64,000 nt of DNA from Alphaproteobacteria bacterium (GTDB lineage: Bacteria; Myxococcota_A; UBA796; GCA-2862545): assembly GCA_020632875.1 (NCBI GenBank), contig JACKET010000003.1, positions 124,001-188,000 of the forward strand, given 5' to 3'. The notes under the pieces are model-generated. The model saw only the letters and a list, made by a program, of their open reading frames with translations. It was not told the origin of the DNA and did no database searches. Both the position numbers and the translations under genes were made by a program. Positions 8,226-17,748 of the stretch are shown piece by piece. How positions within the stretch are numbered: position 1 is the stretch's first letter; every line of letters begins with the position of its first letter.

Positions 8226-10334
8226 ATGGCGACCTTCCGCGAGTCCCCGGTCAACCGGTTCCTGCTCTCCGTGCTCTCCCGCTGGCGCGGCGAGGTGGCC
8301 GCCATCCAGGACGTGCGCCGGCTGCGCGACGTGCTCCGCTTCGCCAGCGTGTTCGTCATCACCATCCTCCTCCCGGCGTTGTTCCTCGCCTATTTCGCGC
8401 TGGCATCCATCCGCTCCGAAGAGCTGGCGCTCGATGCCGACCTCCGGGCGCGCGCCGCGGGCATCGAAGGCCAGGTGCAGCAGGAGCTCGACAGCGTCTT
8501 CCGGCGGTTCGAGGAGCGCACGGCCCAGCGACTCGGCGAAGGGGGCTCGCCCCTCGACCGGCTCGGCGAGCTCTCGCCGTTCCTCCGCGTCGCGTTCCGC
8601 CTCGACCCGAGCGGCGAGCTCGCCGCGCCGTTCGCTCCGCCCGACCCCCAGCAGGTGCTGCCCGACAACGCGGCCTTCCAGCGGCCCTGGCGCCGCGGCA
8701 TCACCGCCGAGCGGGAGGACGACTGGGCCACGGCCGCCGAGGCGTTCGCCCTCGCCAGCGTCAACACGCAGAACCCCACGCTGCTCGCCGAGGCCTCGTT
8801 CGCGGCGGCGCGCAACCGCGCCCGGCTCGACCCGCGGAACTCGGTGCAGATCCTGTCCGACGTGTACTCGGACTACGCGTCCGTGCGCGACCGGATGGGG
8901 TTCCGCGTGGGCGACCTCGTCGTCCTGACACAGGGGCAGCTGCGCATGGCGAGCGACCCCGAGATCGGCGCGGTCACGCTCGAAGCGCTCGTCACCGACA
9001 TCCTCAACCGCCGGTGGACGCTCGGGCAGCCCGGCGAGCCGACCGTGGCCCGCGCGGCCCTGCGCACCCTGCCCGACACGACCGACCCCGACTGGCTGGC
9101 GCGCACGCGCGACCGCCTGAACGAGCGCACGGCTCAGCTGCGCTGGGCCGAGACGGTCGCCGGGGAGCTCGAGCTGCTGTCGAGCCAGCAGCCCGGCGGC
9201 CAGGGCCAGTGGAACTACTTCTCCGGCCCGAACAGCCGCGCCCTGTGGGCCACGGTGCGCACCCAGACGGGCGAGCAGTACCTGTTCGCGTTCGCGCTCG
9301 ACGACGTGGTGAGCCACCTTCGCGAGACAGCCGGGCGGGCGTCGGCGGTCGATGCCGAGCTCGAGGCGCGCCTCGTCCCCGCCGGGCAGCCCGTGGTCGG
9401 CGAGCCGCTCGTGCAGCGCCCCCTCGGGGAGCAGATCGCGTTCCTCACGCTCACGGTGAGCCACGCCGACCCCACGTCGCTCGCGGCGCAGAAGGCCAAT
9501 CGGCGCCGGGCTCGCATCGCGATCGTCCTCCTGTCCGTCTTCCTCGTCTTCGTCGGTGTGCTCGCTTCGGCGCGCCTCGTCGGGCGGGAGGTCGAGAGCG
9601 CGCGGATGAAGGCCGACTTCGCCGCGAACGTGTCCCACGAGCTGCGCTCGCCCATCACCCAGATCCGGCTGAAGGCCGAGAGCCTCCAGCTCGACCTCTG
9701 CTACGACGACGCCGATCGCCAGGCCCACTACGACGCCATCGTCCACGAGTCCGAGCGCCTCTCGCGCCTCGTCGACAACGTGCTCGACTTCGCGGCGATC
9801 GAGCGCGGCGCGAAGCGCTACTCCTTCCGCCAGGACGACATGGCGGCCGTCGTGCTCATCCAGGTCGAGGCGACGCGCTCCACGCTCGAGCAGAAGGGCA
9901 TGGAGATCGAGCTCACGCTCCCCGACGATCTGCCGCCCGTGTGGATCGACCGCGAAGCGCTCGGCCAGGTGCTCACCAACCTCCTCTCGAACGCCGCGAA
10001 GTACGGCTCGGACGGCGGCTGGGTGGGCGTGAAGGTCGAAGGGACGCCGTCTGGCGTGGAGATCTCGGTGTCCGACCGCGGCATCGGCATCTCGGCCGAA
10101 GAGCTGCCCCATGTGTTCGACGACTTCTTCCGCAGCAAGGACCCTGCGGTGCGCCGAAAGAAGGGCACCGGGATCGGGCTCGCGATCGTGCGGTACATTG
10201 TCGAGGCCCACGGCGGTACGATCTCGGTCGAGTCCGAAGCGGGTGAAGGCACGACATTCACGTTGAGCTTCCCGCTCGAGCCGCCCGAAGGGGCCGGAGG
10301 TGTGACCCAACATGCCGCGAATCCTGTTCGTTGA
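8226..10334 (+). CDS. Membrane sensor histidine kinase
   Basis: 702 aa. A transmembrane helix near residues 39-60 and another near 430-455 (VLLSVFLVFVGVLASARLV) flank a ~370-residue extracytoplasmic sensor region. HisKA follows with the phospho-acceptor His471 (NVSHELRSPITQ). The HATPase domain has N-box LLSNAAKYG and G-boxes DRGIGI and GTGIGLAIV. It autophosphorylates and passes phosphate to the regulator encoded immediately downstream, whose start overlaps this gene by 23 bp. The signal sensed cannot be read from the sequence. A TAGCGT hexamer at 8211-8216 just before the gene could be a -10 element, but no matching -35 was seen. Confidence 0.93.
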   Translation: MATFRESPVNRFLLSVLSRWRGEVAAIQDVRRLRDVLRFASVFVITILLPALFLAYFALASIRSEELALDADLRARAAGIEGQVQQELDSVFRRFEERTAQRLGEGGSPLDRLGELSPFLRVAFRLDPSGELAAPFAPPDPQQVLPDNAAFQRPWRRGITAEREDDWATAAEAFALASVNTQNPTLLAEASFAAARNRARLDPRNSVQILSDVYSDYASVRDRMGFRVGDLVVLTQGQLRMASDPEIGAVTLEALVTDILNRRWTLGQPGEPTVARAALRTLPDTTDPDWLARTRDRLNERTAQLRWAETVAGELELLSSQQPGGQGQWNYFSGPNSRALWATVRTQTGEQYLFAFALDDVVSHLRETAGRASAVDAELEARLVPAGQPVVGEPLVQRPLGEQIAFLTLTVSHADPTSLAAQKANRRRARIAIVLLSVFLVFVGVLASARLVGREVESARMKADFAANVSHELRSPITQIRLKAESLQLDLCYDDADRQAHYDAIVHESERLSRLVDNVLDFAAIERGAKRYSFRQDDMAAVVLIQVEATRSTLEQKGMEIELTLPDDLPPVWIDREALGQVLTNLLSNAAKYGSDGGWVGVKVEGTPSGVEISVSDRGIGISAEELPHVFDDFFRSKDPAVRRKKGTGIGLAIVRYIVEAHGGTISVESEAGEGTTFTLSFPLEPPEGAGGVTQHAANPVR

Positions 10335-11007
10335 AGACGAGCTCGCCGTCCAGGACACGCTGAAGCGTTTCTTCACGCGGGAGGGCTTCGAGGTCCACAC
10401 GGCGCAATCGCGCTCCGAGGCGGTCGCTGCGCACGAGCGCTTCCCGCCCGACGCGATCGTGCTCGACGTGATGCTGAACGAAGGCCCCGAGCCCGAGCAC
10501 GACGGCTTCGCCGTGTGCCGTGCCCTGCGCGACGCCGGCTACGACGGGCCCGTCATCTTCGTGACCGCACGAACCTCCGAAGACGACAAGCTCACGGGCT
10601 TCGACCTCGGCGCCGACGACTACGTCACGAAGCCCTTCTCGCTCAAAGAGCTCAAGGCGCGCCTCGGCGCCGTGCTCCGCCGCACGGGCGGCGCGCGCAG
10701 CCTCTACAAGTTCGGGCCGGTCGAGGTCGACCTCGACAACTACGTCATCCGCCACGGCGACGAGGAGGAGCGCCTGTCGAACCGCGAGCAGGAGCTGCTC
10801 CGCTACCTCATCGAGCACCGCGGCAAGGTGCTGCCGCGCGGCGAGCTGCTCACCGGCATCTGGCGCTACTCGCCGAACGTCACCACGCGCACGGTCGACA
10901 CGCACATCCTCAACGTCCGCAAGAAGCTCCGCGACGACGCCGGGAATCCGCGGTTCATCGAGACCCTGCACGGCGTCGGCTACCGGTTCATCGCGAACGA
11001 GGGGTGA
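10312..11007 (+). CDS. OmpR-family response regulator
   Basis: 231 aa. The N-terminal receiver domain has ILFVEDE at the acidic pocket, phospho-acceptor Asp52 (IVLDVML), a Thr switch in VTARTS and Lys in TKPFS. The C-terminal winged helix of the OmpR/PhoB type ends with RTVDTHILNVRKKL and TLHGVGYRF. Partner of the overlapping upstream histidine kinase, and expected to bind DNA as a dimer when phosphorylated. Its stop overlaps the next gene (TGATG at 11005-11009), so the small exported protein downstream belongs to the same transcript and may be part of the sensing circuit. Confidence 0.95.
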   Translation: MPRILFVEDELAVQDTLKRFFTREGFEVHTAQSRSEAVAAHERFPPDAIVLDVMLNEGPEPEHDGFAVCRALRDAGYDGPVIFVTARTSEDDKLTGFDLGADDYVTKPFSLKELKARLGAVLRRTGGARSLYKFGPVEVDLDNYVIRHGDEEERLSNREQELLRYLIEHRGKVLPRGELLTGIWRYSPNVTTRTVDTHILNVRKKLRDDAGNPRFIETLHGVGYRFIANEG

Positions 11008-11783
11008 TGGTCTTCCTGGCGCTGTTGGCGGCTTCGGCGTCCGACAGCCGCGAAGACCTCGAAGACGCCCTGCTGGCGCGAGCGATGGGCGATCACGCCA
11101 CCGCGCGGGCCGGGTTCCTCACCCTGTCGCGCAGCCTCGCCGCCGAAGACCCCGTGCGCAGCTGGGCGCTGTACTGGCTCGCCACGACCCGGCTCGAGCG
11201 CGACGACTTCGCCGGCGCGCGCGAATCGCTGCGCGAGTGCATCCGGACGGGGCCCGCGCGCCAGGAATGCGTCGAGCTGCTCGGCCGGCTCGAGGTGCAG
11301 AGCACCGCCATCACGCAGATCCCGACAGTCTGGGGCTTCGAGGGCGACCACGGCGTCGTGCACTACTGGACGCAGTCCGACCGGGGCTCGATCCGCATCG
11401 AAGACGGCTCGGGCGACGCGGCGCTCGTGTGGGTCTCGCGCCACGACGAAGACGTGCCGGGCACCCTGCTCTTCGGCGTGAACGCGCCGACGCCACCGCC
11501 TCGGAGGTTCGTCGCCACGATGCTCTCGCAGGGCCGCGACGCCCGCGTGGGCGTGCTGTTCGTCGACGAGTACGGCAACGCGTACCAGCACCCCGCCGCC
11601 GTCCGCACGCTGCGGGCCGGCGAGCCCTACGAGATGAGTGTGCCGCTGCGCGAGGCGCGCGGGCCCGCGGGGCTGCTCGACCCCACGCACCTCGAGCGCG
11701 TGCTGATCCGCGACCTCACCGCCGAGAAGGACCGCACCGGCGGGAGCACGATCCTCGTGCTCGACGACGTGGGCCTGCAGTAG
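11007..11783 (+). CDS. Exported protein with helical repeats, unknown function
   Basis: 258 aa from the ATG at 11007, coupled to the response regulator by a one-base overlap. The start MVFLALLAASAS is a very short uncharged signal peptide, almost identical in style to that of the protein at 19808. Residues ~20-90 contain TPR-like helices (ALYWLATTRLERDDFAGA). The rest is probably beta-rich (GVLFVDEYGNAYQHP and similar). No enzyme motif seen. Position after a histidine kinase/regulator pair suggests a periplasmic accessory of that system. Its stop is one base from the end of the convergent aspartate kinase gene. Confidence 0.75.
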   Translation: MVFLALLAASASDSREDLEDALLARAMGDHATARAGFLTLSRSLAAEDPVRSWALYWLATTRLERDDFAGARESLRECIRTGPARQECVELLGRLEVQSTAITQIPTVWGFEGDHGVVHYWTQSDRGSIRIEDGSGDAALVWVSRHDEDVPGTLLFGVNAPTPPPRRFVATMLSQGRDARVGVLFVDEYGNAYQHPAAVRTLRAGEPYEMSVPLREARGPAGLLDPTHLERVLIRDLTAEKDRTGGSTILVLDDVGLQ

Positions 11784-11784
11784 G

Positions 11785-12891
11785 TCAGCCGACGAGGCGG
11801 TCGTGCACGGCGCGCACCGCAGTCGGCACGTCTGCGGGCTCGACGACCCACCAGCCGACGTCGCCGGACGCGCCGAATTCACAGGCACCCCCTCCGAGCT
11901 CGGACGCCATCGCGAACACGTCGGCCACGCGCTCGCCGAACCCCGAGCCCACCGCGGACACCACGCCGATGGCCGGGAGCCGCTCGCCCTGCACCGCGGG
12001 GAAGCGCCCGTGGAGGTTCTTGGTGTCGAGCCACACCCCCCCGCCGATCGCCCGACGCGGACGCGCGCCGGCGGCCACGACCCGCGCGAGGTCGTCTGCG
12101 GCGGGCCGGATGCGCTCGAGCACGTCGGAGGTCACGGCCACGGCGCCCGACCGCGCAGGCGCCTCGCTGACGATGCGGGTGCCGGACCCCGGGCCGAACG
12201 TCGCGCTCGCCTTCAGCTCGACCCCGTGATCGCGGGCGTACTGCACGGCATCCTCGAACAGCACCTTGGCGCCGGCCCGCGCGAGCCCGAGGGCCTCGTC
12301 GAGCCCCATGGTGTCGAGCTTCTTCGCCGATGCGACGATCCGCGGGTCGGCCGAGAACACCCCGTCGACGTCCGAGCAGATCTCGCAGTGCTCGGCCTTC
12401 AGCGCCGCCGCGAGCACGACCGCCGTGGTGTCGGACCCGCCGCGGCCGAGCGTCGTGACCTCGCGGGCCCGCGACACCCCCTGGAATCCGGCCACGATCA
12501 CGACCTTGCCGTCGTCGAGGCACTGCTGCACGCGCGCCGGCCGCACCTCGACCACCCGGGCGTCGGCGTGGCTCTCGGTGGTGATGATCCCGGACTGCGA
12601 CCCCGTGAGCGACACGGCCTGCACGCCGCGATCGCGCAGCGCCATCGCGAGCAGGGCCATCGAGATGCGCTCGCCGACCGAGATCAGCATGTCGAGCTCG
12701 CGGCGATCGGGGTCGGGCGACAGCTCGTTCGCCAGCGCGATGAGCTCGTTCGTCGTGTTGCCCATCGCGCTCACGACGACCACCACGCCGACGCCGCCGG
12801 CCGCGGTGGCCGCGATCCGGTCCGCCACGGCGCGGATCTTGTCGAGATCCGACACCGACGACCCGCCGTACTTCTGCACCACGACGCGCAT
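11785..12891 (-). CDS. lysC: Aspartate kinase
   Basis: 368 aa from the ATG at 12891, which gives the usual family start MRVVVQKYGGSSV; a GTG three codons upstream (12900) is a less likely alternative. It phosphorylates L-aspartate, the first step to lysine, threonine, methionine and diaminopimelate. Motifs: KYGGSS (nucleotide site), VSAMGNTTNEL, TLGRGGSDTTA and CSDVDGVFSADPR. The C-terminal regulatory region retains one ACT-like stretch (IGVVSAVGSGFGERVADVF). The protein is shorter than typical ~400-aa enzymes and the first ACT unit looks diverged, so feedback control may differ. Convergent with the gene ending at 11783. Confidence 0.93.
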   Translation of the reverse strand: MRVVVQKYGGSSVSDLDKIRAVADRIAATAAGGVGVVVVVSAMGNTTNELIALANELSPDPDRRELDMLISVGERISMALLAMALRDRGVQAVSLTGSQSGIITTESHADARVVEVRPARVQQCLDDGKVVIVAGFQGVSRAREVTTLGRGGSDTTAVVLAAALKAEHCEICSDVDGVFSADPRIVASAKKLDTMGLDEALGLARAGAKVLFEDAVQYARDHGVELKASATFGPGSGTRIVSEAPARSGAVAVTSDVLERIRPAADDLARVVAAGARPRRAIGGGVWLDTKNLHGRFPAVQGERLPAIGVVSAVGSGFGERVADVFAMASELGGGACEFGASGDVGWWVVEPADVPTAVRAVHDRLVG

Positions 12892-12955
12892 GCCGAGCAC
12901 CTACCCCCGGTCCCGGCCAATTTCACGTCAGGTACACATTCGGGGGGCAAGCTCT

Positions 12956-12984
12956 TTGCGTCCGGGCCGAGAACGCCCTAGTGT
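12956..12984 (+). promoter_or_regulatory. Candidate promoter for pssA
   Basis: TTGCGT at 12956-12961 and TAGTGT at 12979-12984 are separated by 17 bp. If this is the promoter, transcription starts at about 12990. That excludes the GTG at 12983 as start codon and favours the TTG at 13007. Confidence 0.35.
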
Positions 12985-13006
12985 GCAGGACCGGACGGGG
13001 GCTGAA

Positions 13007-13861
13007 TTGCTGCGCCACTTCCTCAATCCACCGAACTGGTTCACCGCGGCGTCCATCTTCTGCAGCAGCTACGCGCTGATGCTCATCGCCGGTCCCGGCG
13101 AGGTCACGTCCGAGATCCTCCAGCGGGCCTGCGTGCTGGTCGTCTTCGGCGGCATCTTCGACCTGCTCGACGGCCGCGTCGCCCGCATCACCAACCGGTA
13201 CACCGAGTTCGGCGTCCAGCTCGACTCCATCGCCGACATCATCGGCTTCGGCGTCGCGCCGGCCATCATCGCCTTCACCTGGAAGCTCCACGAGCTCGGC
13301 TCCATCGGCGTCGCCGCCGCGTTCTTCTACGTGGTCTGCGCCGCCTTCCGGCTCGCGCGGTTCAACGTCGGCAAGTCCGACAGCAACGAGAACGACAACC
13401 CGTGGGAGCTCGAGGGCCACTCCGAGGGCCTCACCAGCACCATGGCCGGCGGAATCCTCGTCACCGCCGTGTGGATCGCGAACGGCTACTTCCACACCGT
13501 GCGGGTGCCGGCCTGGGGGCTCGCCGCCTTCGTGCTGCTGCTCGCCCTGCTGATGATCAGCCGGCTCCCGATGCGGAACTTCCGCGACCTCCGCCACAAC
13601 CACGTGGCCCGCCGCATCCTCGCCGTGTCGCTCGCGGCCTGCGCGGTCGGCGCGGTCGTCCACCCGAGCCTCTGGTGGGGCATCGGCGCGGCGATCTACC
13701 TCACGCTCGGCGTGCTCGACGGCATGATCGTCGCCATCCACACGCGCCAGATCAAGAAGGCGCTGATGATGGACGAGCTCGAGAGCGCGCTCGACGGCTC
13801 GCTGTACGACGACTACCCCGAAGACGACGAGGCCTCCGAGTCGATCGAGTCGACCCGGTAG
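13007..13861 (+). CDS. pssA: CDP-diacylglycerol-serine O-phosphatidyltransferase
   Basis: 284 aa from the TTG at 13007, preceded by a purine-rich GGGGG. An in-frame GTG at 12983 would add eight residues but lies inside a candidate -10 element. Integral membrane enzyme that makes phosphatidylserine from CDP-diacylglycerol and serine. The CDP-alcohol phosphotransferase signature is complete: DGRVAR, then G, D and D at the required spacing (EFGVQLDSIAD). Around eight hydrophobic helices follow, including VAAAFFYVVCAAFRLARF. The acidic tail (DDYPEDDEASESIE) is cytoplasmic by charge. The class is clear; phosphatidylserine rather than another head group is inferred from the NPPNWFTAASIFC start and overall length. 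Confidence 0.87.
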   Translation: MLRHFLNPPNWFTAASIFCSSYALMLIAGPGEVTSEILQRACVLVVFGGIFDLLDGRVARITNRYTEFGVQLDSIADIIGFGVAPAIIAFTWKLHELGSIGVAAAFFYVVCAAFRLARFNVGKSDSNENDNPWELEGHSEGLTSTMAGGILVTAVWIANGYFHTVRVPAWGLAAFVLLLALLMISRLPMRNFRDLRHNHVARRILAVSLAACAVGAVVHPSLWWGIGAAIYLTLGVLDGMIVAIHTRQIKKALMMDELESALDGSLYDDYPEDDEASESIESTR

Positions 13862-13874
13862 CGCGTCCGGGCGC

Positions 13875-14168
13875 TCAGCCGCCCGTGTTCACGCAGTCGA
13901 CGAACACCTGGCTGCACGCGGCGGGCGTGGTGAACGACGTGCCGCTGCACTCGGCCACGGGGATGCCGTCGAGGCACGCCTGGGCCTGCGCCTCGTCGAA
14001 CGTGCACTCGATGATCGTGCTCGCCGGGGGCACCGCGACGGCGTCGCAGTCCTGATCCGTCGAGGCGCACGCGTTGTTCCGCTCGCACACGAGCCGCGCC
14101 TGCTCTTCGCGGAACGCGTTCTCGGACAGGCCGCAGCCCGCGACCAGGACCAGGGGCCACCACTTCAT
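13875..14168 (-). CDS. Small cysteine-rich lipoprotein
   Basis: 97 aa. Signal MKWWPLVLVAGC with lipobox VAGC (Cys12), followed by eight more Cys residues (CERNNAC, DQDC, IIEC, AQACLDG, VAEC, PAAC, FVDC) that probably form four disulphides in the periplasm. The ATG overlaps the stop of the upstream membrane/spermidine-synthase-like gene (ATGA). Proteins with this spacing of Cys around an ACLDG segment are common among lipoproteins of myxobacteria, with no known function. Convergent with pssA across 13 bp. Confidence 0.8.
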   Translation of the reverse strand: MKWWPLVLVAGCGLSENAFREEQARLVCERNNACASTDQDCDAVAVPPASTIIECTFDEAQAQACLDGIPVAECSGTSFTTPAACSQVFVDCVNTGG

Positions 14169-16795
14169 TGCTCGTCCTCCTCTTCCTGCTCTTCGGCCTT
14201 GCGGCGGACGCGGAGCACCACGTCCTGCAGCGACTCGCGGTACGCCGCGGCCTGGAACTCGTCGGTCGACGCGGCGATGGCCTTCTGCCACGACACCATG
14301 GCCCGCGTCGAGTCGCCGCGTGCGTCGTAGGCCTCGGCGAGGTGCGCCCACTCCTCGGCGTCGCGGATGGCCGCGGTGGGCAGCCGGGCATTGCGGAGCA
14401 TGAACACCATGTTCTCGTCGTGCGTGTCGCGGTGCAGGTTCAGCGGCGCGTTGTACTCGATGCGCATGTTGTCGTCGGTGTTCATCGGGCTGCCTTCGGT
14501 GGCGGCCAGGATCTCGTCGCGGTTCATCTGGTACATCGAGACGATCGCGTACGGGTCGGTGATGTCGACCTCCTGCAGCTGGTGGCGCACGTTGCGCTGC
14601 GCGAACAGCCACTTCGCCTTGTCGATGTCGGGCACGAGCGGCGCGTCGCTGCCGACGAGCACGAGGTCGGCGTCTTCGATGGTCGCGTACAGGATGACGT
14701 GCGGGTACACCGTCGCGAACGTGTGCAGGAGGGACTTCAGGTCGTTGTCGTCCATCCCGTACATCTGCACCCACTGCGACCACACGCCGCCGGGCTTCAG
14801 GCGCTTCTTCCCCATCTCCCAGAACTCCCGGGTGAACAGGTTGCTCACGCCGGTGATCCAGGGGTTCGAGGGCTCGCTCACGATGACGTCGTAGGACTGC
14901 TCGGGGGTGAGGAGGAGGTGGTTCCGCCCGTCGTTCGCGAGGAGGTGGACCCGCGGGTCGTCGAGGACGTAGTTGTTCCACGAGCCGAACTCGCGCGCGG
15001 CGCGCTCGATGGCGGGCTCGAGCTCGACGATGTCGAGGCGGCCGAGGCCTTCGAGCTGGGTGACCGCTCCGGCGGTGATGCCGGACGCGAGCCCGATGAC
15101 GAGGACCTCGTCGGTGGTCTGCGCGAACTGCATCGGCAGGAGCGAGCACAGCACCTGCGTCGGCATGTCCGTCGTCGTGGACGCGTCGACCTTGCCGTTG
15201 TTCGCGAGCCACATGTTCCCGCTCTCTTTGTTGCGGGCGACCGTGACGACCGTGGAGAGGCCCTCCTCGTAGTACACGAGGTCGTACAGCTCGATGGAGT
15301 ACTCGAGGATGCCGGCGCGGCTGTGGTCCGAGAACTCCGTCACGTAGTGGTACATGCCGCTCGTCATGAGCAGCGGGTCCCACGGGGGCGGGAGGAGGAG
15401 GAACGCGAACGTCGCGACGACCATCGAGCCGGGGCCCGCGAGCCAGGCCTCGGACGGCTCGGCGTCGCGCGCGGCGTAGAGCGCGGCCCCCGCGGCGAGG
15501 AGGTTGACCATCGCCGCGACGAAGATGGTCGTCTGGACGCCCACGTTCGGCAGCAGCACGAAGCCCGCCGCGAACGCGCCGACCATGCCGCCAACGGTGT
15601 TCGCGGCGTACACGTTGCCCACGGGCCCGCCGAGAGCGTCGCTGTCGCCCACCACGGCGCGCACGGCGACGGGGAACGCGATGCCCATGAGCACGGCCGG
15701 CGGCGTCATGACGACCCCGCTCACCACCAGCGAGGTCACCCACATCATCGTGGGGCTGTCCTTCGCGCCCAGCAGGTCGAAGGTCCACACGTACCAGAAG
15801 GGCAGCTCGGGGAAGACGTACATCAGGCCGTACGACATCACGGCCACGCCGCACTCCACGCCGCCGAGCACCCAGAGCACCCCGTGCGGGCCGACCTTTC
15901 CGAGCGCGCGGTCGGCGAGCGGGCCGCCGATCTTGCCGCCGATGGCGATGCCCACGAGGAACGCGAGCAGCATCACGCTGAACGCGTACACGCTCGCGCC
16001 GACCATCAGCCCGAGCAGGCGCGTCCAGGCGACCTCGTAGACGAGCGAGCTGAACCCGGCGAGGCCCAGCGCGAGCGCCACGGGGCCCAGGTTCGGCGTG
16101 AACGGGCGCTCGAGGTCGTCTTTCACCTCGACGCGCGCGCGGTCTGCACCGGCCCAGACGTCGAGCCCGATGGCCGCGGCGCCGAGGGCCAGGTTCGCCA
16201 TGGCCGCGCAGATCGTCGTGAGCCACAGCCCCGCGGCGGGGAGCAGCACGAAGCCCGCGAACCACGTGCCGAACACCGCTCCGGCGGTGTTGACCGAGTA
16301 CAGCGTGCCGATGCGGTCGCCCGCCGCGCCGAGGCGCGAGGTGGCGAACCGGGCCAGCAGCGGGAGCGTGGCGCCCATCGCGGCGGTCGGCAGGAGCAGC
16401 GTGACCCCGACGATCGAGAACTGCAGCAGCCCGAAGAGCACGGGGCCCGGTTCGAGCGCGTGCCACGTCGAGAGGTACACCGACCGCGCCACGTCGACGA
16501 TCCACGGGAACGCCAGGGCGTACAGGCCGATCACGACCTCGAGCCCGCCGTACATCGCGAGCGGCCGCGGCGCGCGGTCGGCGTAGCGCGCCATGACGGC
16601 CCCGCCGAGCGCCAGGCCCGCCATGAAGGCCGACAGCACGGTGGCGATCGCGAACGTCGACGTGCCGAACACGAGGTGCAGGTCGCGGTTCCAGAGCGTC
16701 TGGTAGACGAGCGCGGTGGCGCCCGACACGAAGAACAGCGGAAGCAGGGCAGTGATGGCCTGTTCGCGCCGGAGGCCTGCGGCGAGGTCGTCCAC
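14165..16795 (-). CDS. Membrane protein fused to a spermidine synthase-like domain
   Basis: 876 aa from the GTG at 16795. The N-terminal ~500 residues hold about 12-14 transmembrane helices in an MFS-like arrangement. A second helical set begins near GPVALALGLAGFSSLVYEV and repeats the pattern of the first (SGATALVYQTLWNRDL), suggesting internal duplication. Residues ~550-800 have a class I methyltransferase/spermidine synthase fold: glycine motif VIGLASGITAGAV, acidic IVELEPAIE, and SEPSNPWITGVSNLFTREFW. The Asp that is catalytic in true spermidine synthases is not evident, as in other fused members, so polyamine synthesis should not be assumed. A short TPR-like helical tail ends in a Glu-rich stretch (EEQEEEDEQ). 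Confidence 0.85.
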   Translation of the reverse strand: MDDLAAGLRREQAITALLPLFFVSGATALVYQTLWNRDLHLVFGTSTFAIATVLSAFMAGLALGGAVMARYADRAPRPLAMYGGLEVVIGLYALAFPWIVDVARSVYLSTWHALEPGPVLFGLLQFSIVGVTLLLPTAAMGATLPLLARFATSRLGAAGDRIGTLYSVNTAGAVFGTWFAGFVLLPAAGLWLTTICAAMANLALGAAAIGLDVWAGADRARVEVKDDLERPFTPNLGPVALALGLAGFSSLVYEVAWTRLLGLMVGASVYAFSVMLLAFLVGIAIGGKIGGPLADRALGKVGPHGVLWVLGGVECGVAVMSYGLMYVFPELPFWYVWTFDLLGAKDSPTMMWVTSLVVSGVVMTPPAVLMGIAFPVAVRAVVGDSDALGGPVGNVYAANTVGGMVGAFAAGFVLLPNVGVQTTIFVAAMVNLLAAGAALYAARDAEPSEAWLAGPGSMVVATFAFLLLPPPWDPLLMTSGMYHYVTEFSDHSRAGILEYSIELYDLVYYEEGLSTVVTVARNKESGNMWLANNGKVDASTTTDMPTQVLCSLLPMQFAQTTDEVLVIGLASGITAGAVTQLEGLGRLDIVELEPAIERAAREFGSWNNYVLDDPRVHLLANDGRNHLLLTPEQSYDVIVSEPSNPWITGVSNLFTREFWEMGKKRLKPGGVWSQWVQMYGMDDNDLKSLLHTFATVYPHVILYATIEDADLVLVGSDAPLVPDIDKAKWLFAQRNVRHQLQEVDITDPYAIVSMYQMNRDEILAATEGSPMNTDDNMRIEYNAPLNLHRDTHDENMVFMLRNARLPTAAIRDAEEWAHLAEAYDARGDSTRAMVSWQKAIAASTDEFQAAAYRESLQDVVLRVRRKAEEQEEEDEQ

Positions 16796-16864
16796 GATCG
16801 CTCCGTAGGAGTCGGCCCCCGCTAACCCACGTGGTACAGGACCGCCCCGCGGGAGGCCGAGGAC

Positions 16865-17716
16865 GTGGACAGCTTCTGGGTGACGCTCGTGCTCCCGTCC
16901 CTGCTCGCCGGGCTCGTCGCGGTGCTCGTCACCCTGGCGATCGAGCGTTTCGGCGGCGTGGTCGGGGGCTTCGTGGGCACGCTGCCCAGCACGATCGTGC
17001 CCGCCTCGCTCGGGATGTACGCGGGGCTCGAGACCGACGCGTTCCGCGAAGCGCTGTGCACCGTGCCGCCCGGGATGCTGCTGAACGCCGCCTTCCTGTG
17101 GCTGTGGCGCGTGCTCCCGCCGCGCCTGCCGGACGCGGCGCTGCCGACGCGCCTCGCGACCATGGTCGTCGTGTCCCTGTCGGCCTGGTCGCTCGGCGCC
17201 GTCGCGCTGGTCACGTCGACGCGGGCCCTGCTCGGCGCGGGCACGCCCCCCCTGGGGCTCGGTGCCGTCGGCTGCGGGCTCGTCATCCTGCTCGGGGTGG
17301 CGGCGTGCTGGCGCGGTGTGCCGGCGCCCAGGGGCCGCAACCGCGTGCCGCCGGCGGCGATGGTCGCGCGGGGTGTGCTCGCGGCGGGGGCCATCGGCAC
17401 GGCGCTGTTCGTCGCGAAGGTCGGCAGCCCCCTGCTGGCCGGGGTCGCGAGCGTGTTCCCCGCCATCTTCCTCACCGCGATGGTCTCGCTGTGGTGGTCG
17501 CAGGGCGATGCCGTCAGCGGTGGAGCGGTGGGGCCGATGATGCTGGGGAGCGCGGCGGTGGGCGTCTACGCGCTGCTCGCGGCGCTCCTGTTCCCCCTCC
17601 TCGGGCCCACGAGCGGACTGGCGTTCGCGTGGCTCGCGGCAGCCCTCGGAATCACCCTCCCGGCGACCCTCTGGTTGCGCCGCCGAACCGTTGGTGACGC
17701 GCGATCCGGGCTTTGA
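16865..17716 (+). CDS. Integral membrane protein of unknown function
   Basis: 283 aa from the GTG at 16865. Eight or nine hydrophobic helices cover nearly the whole length. Two loops resemble each other around a conserved-looking Pro (VGTLPSTIVPASLGM near residue 40 and ASVFPAIFLTAM near 200), hinting at an internal repeat or a transport pore. No named transporter family was recognised. Divergent from the fused membrane protein across 69 bp containing the palindrome CCACGTGG (16827-16834). Confidence 0.72.
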   Translation: MDSFWVTLVLPSLLAGLVAVLVTLAIERFGGVVGGFVGTLPSTIVPASLGMYAGLETDAFREALCTVPPGMLLNAAFLWLWRVLPPRLPDAALPTRLATMVVVSLSAWSLGAVALVTSTRALLGAGTPPLGLGAVGCGLVILLGVAACWRGVPAPRGRNRVPPAAMVARGVLAAGAIGTALFVAKVGSPLLAGVASVFPAIFLTAMVSLWWSQGDAVSGGAVGPMMLGSAAVGVYALLAALLFPLLGPTSGLAFAWLAAALGITLPATLWLRRRTVGDARSGL

Positions 17717-17748
17717 TACGCTGCCCTTCCTGCCCCGGGATCCCGCCC

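Noticed and set aside
14165..16795. True spermidine synthase
   Set aside because: The catalytic Asp and polyamine-pocket residues are not evident and the domain is fused to a transporter-like region, so polyamine synthesis was not assigned.
14168..16825. 885-codon plus-strand frame
   Set aside because: Exact antisense shadow of the membrane/spermidine-synthase-like gene, with His/Arg/Glu-rich composition and no recognisable motif.
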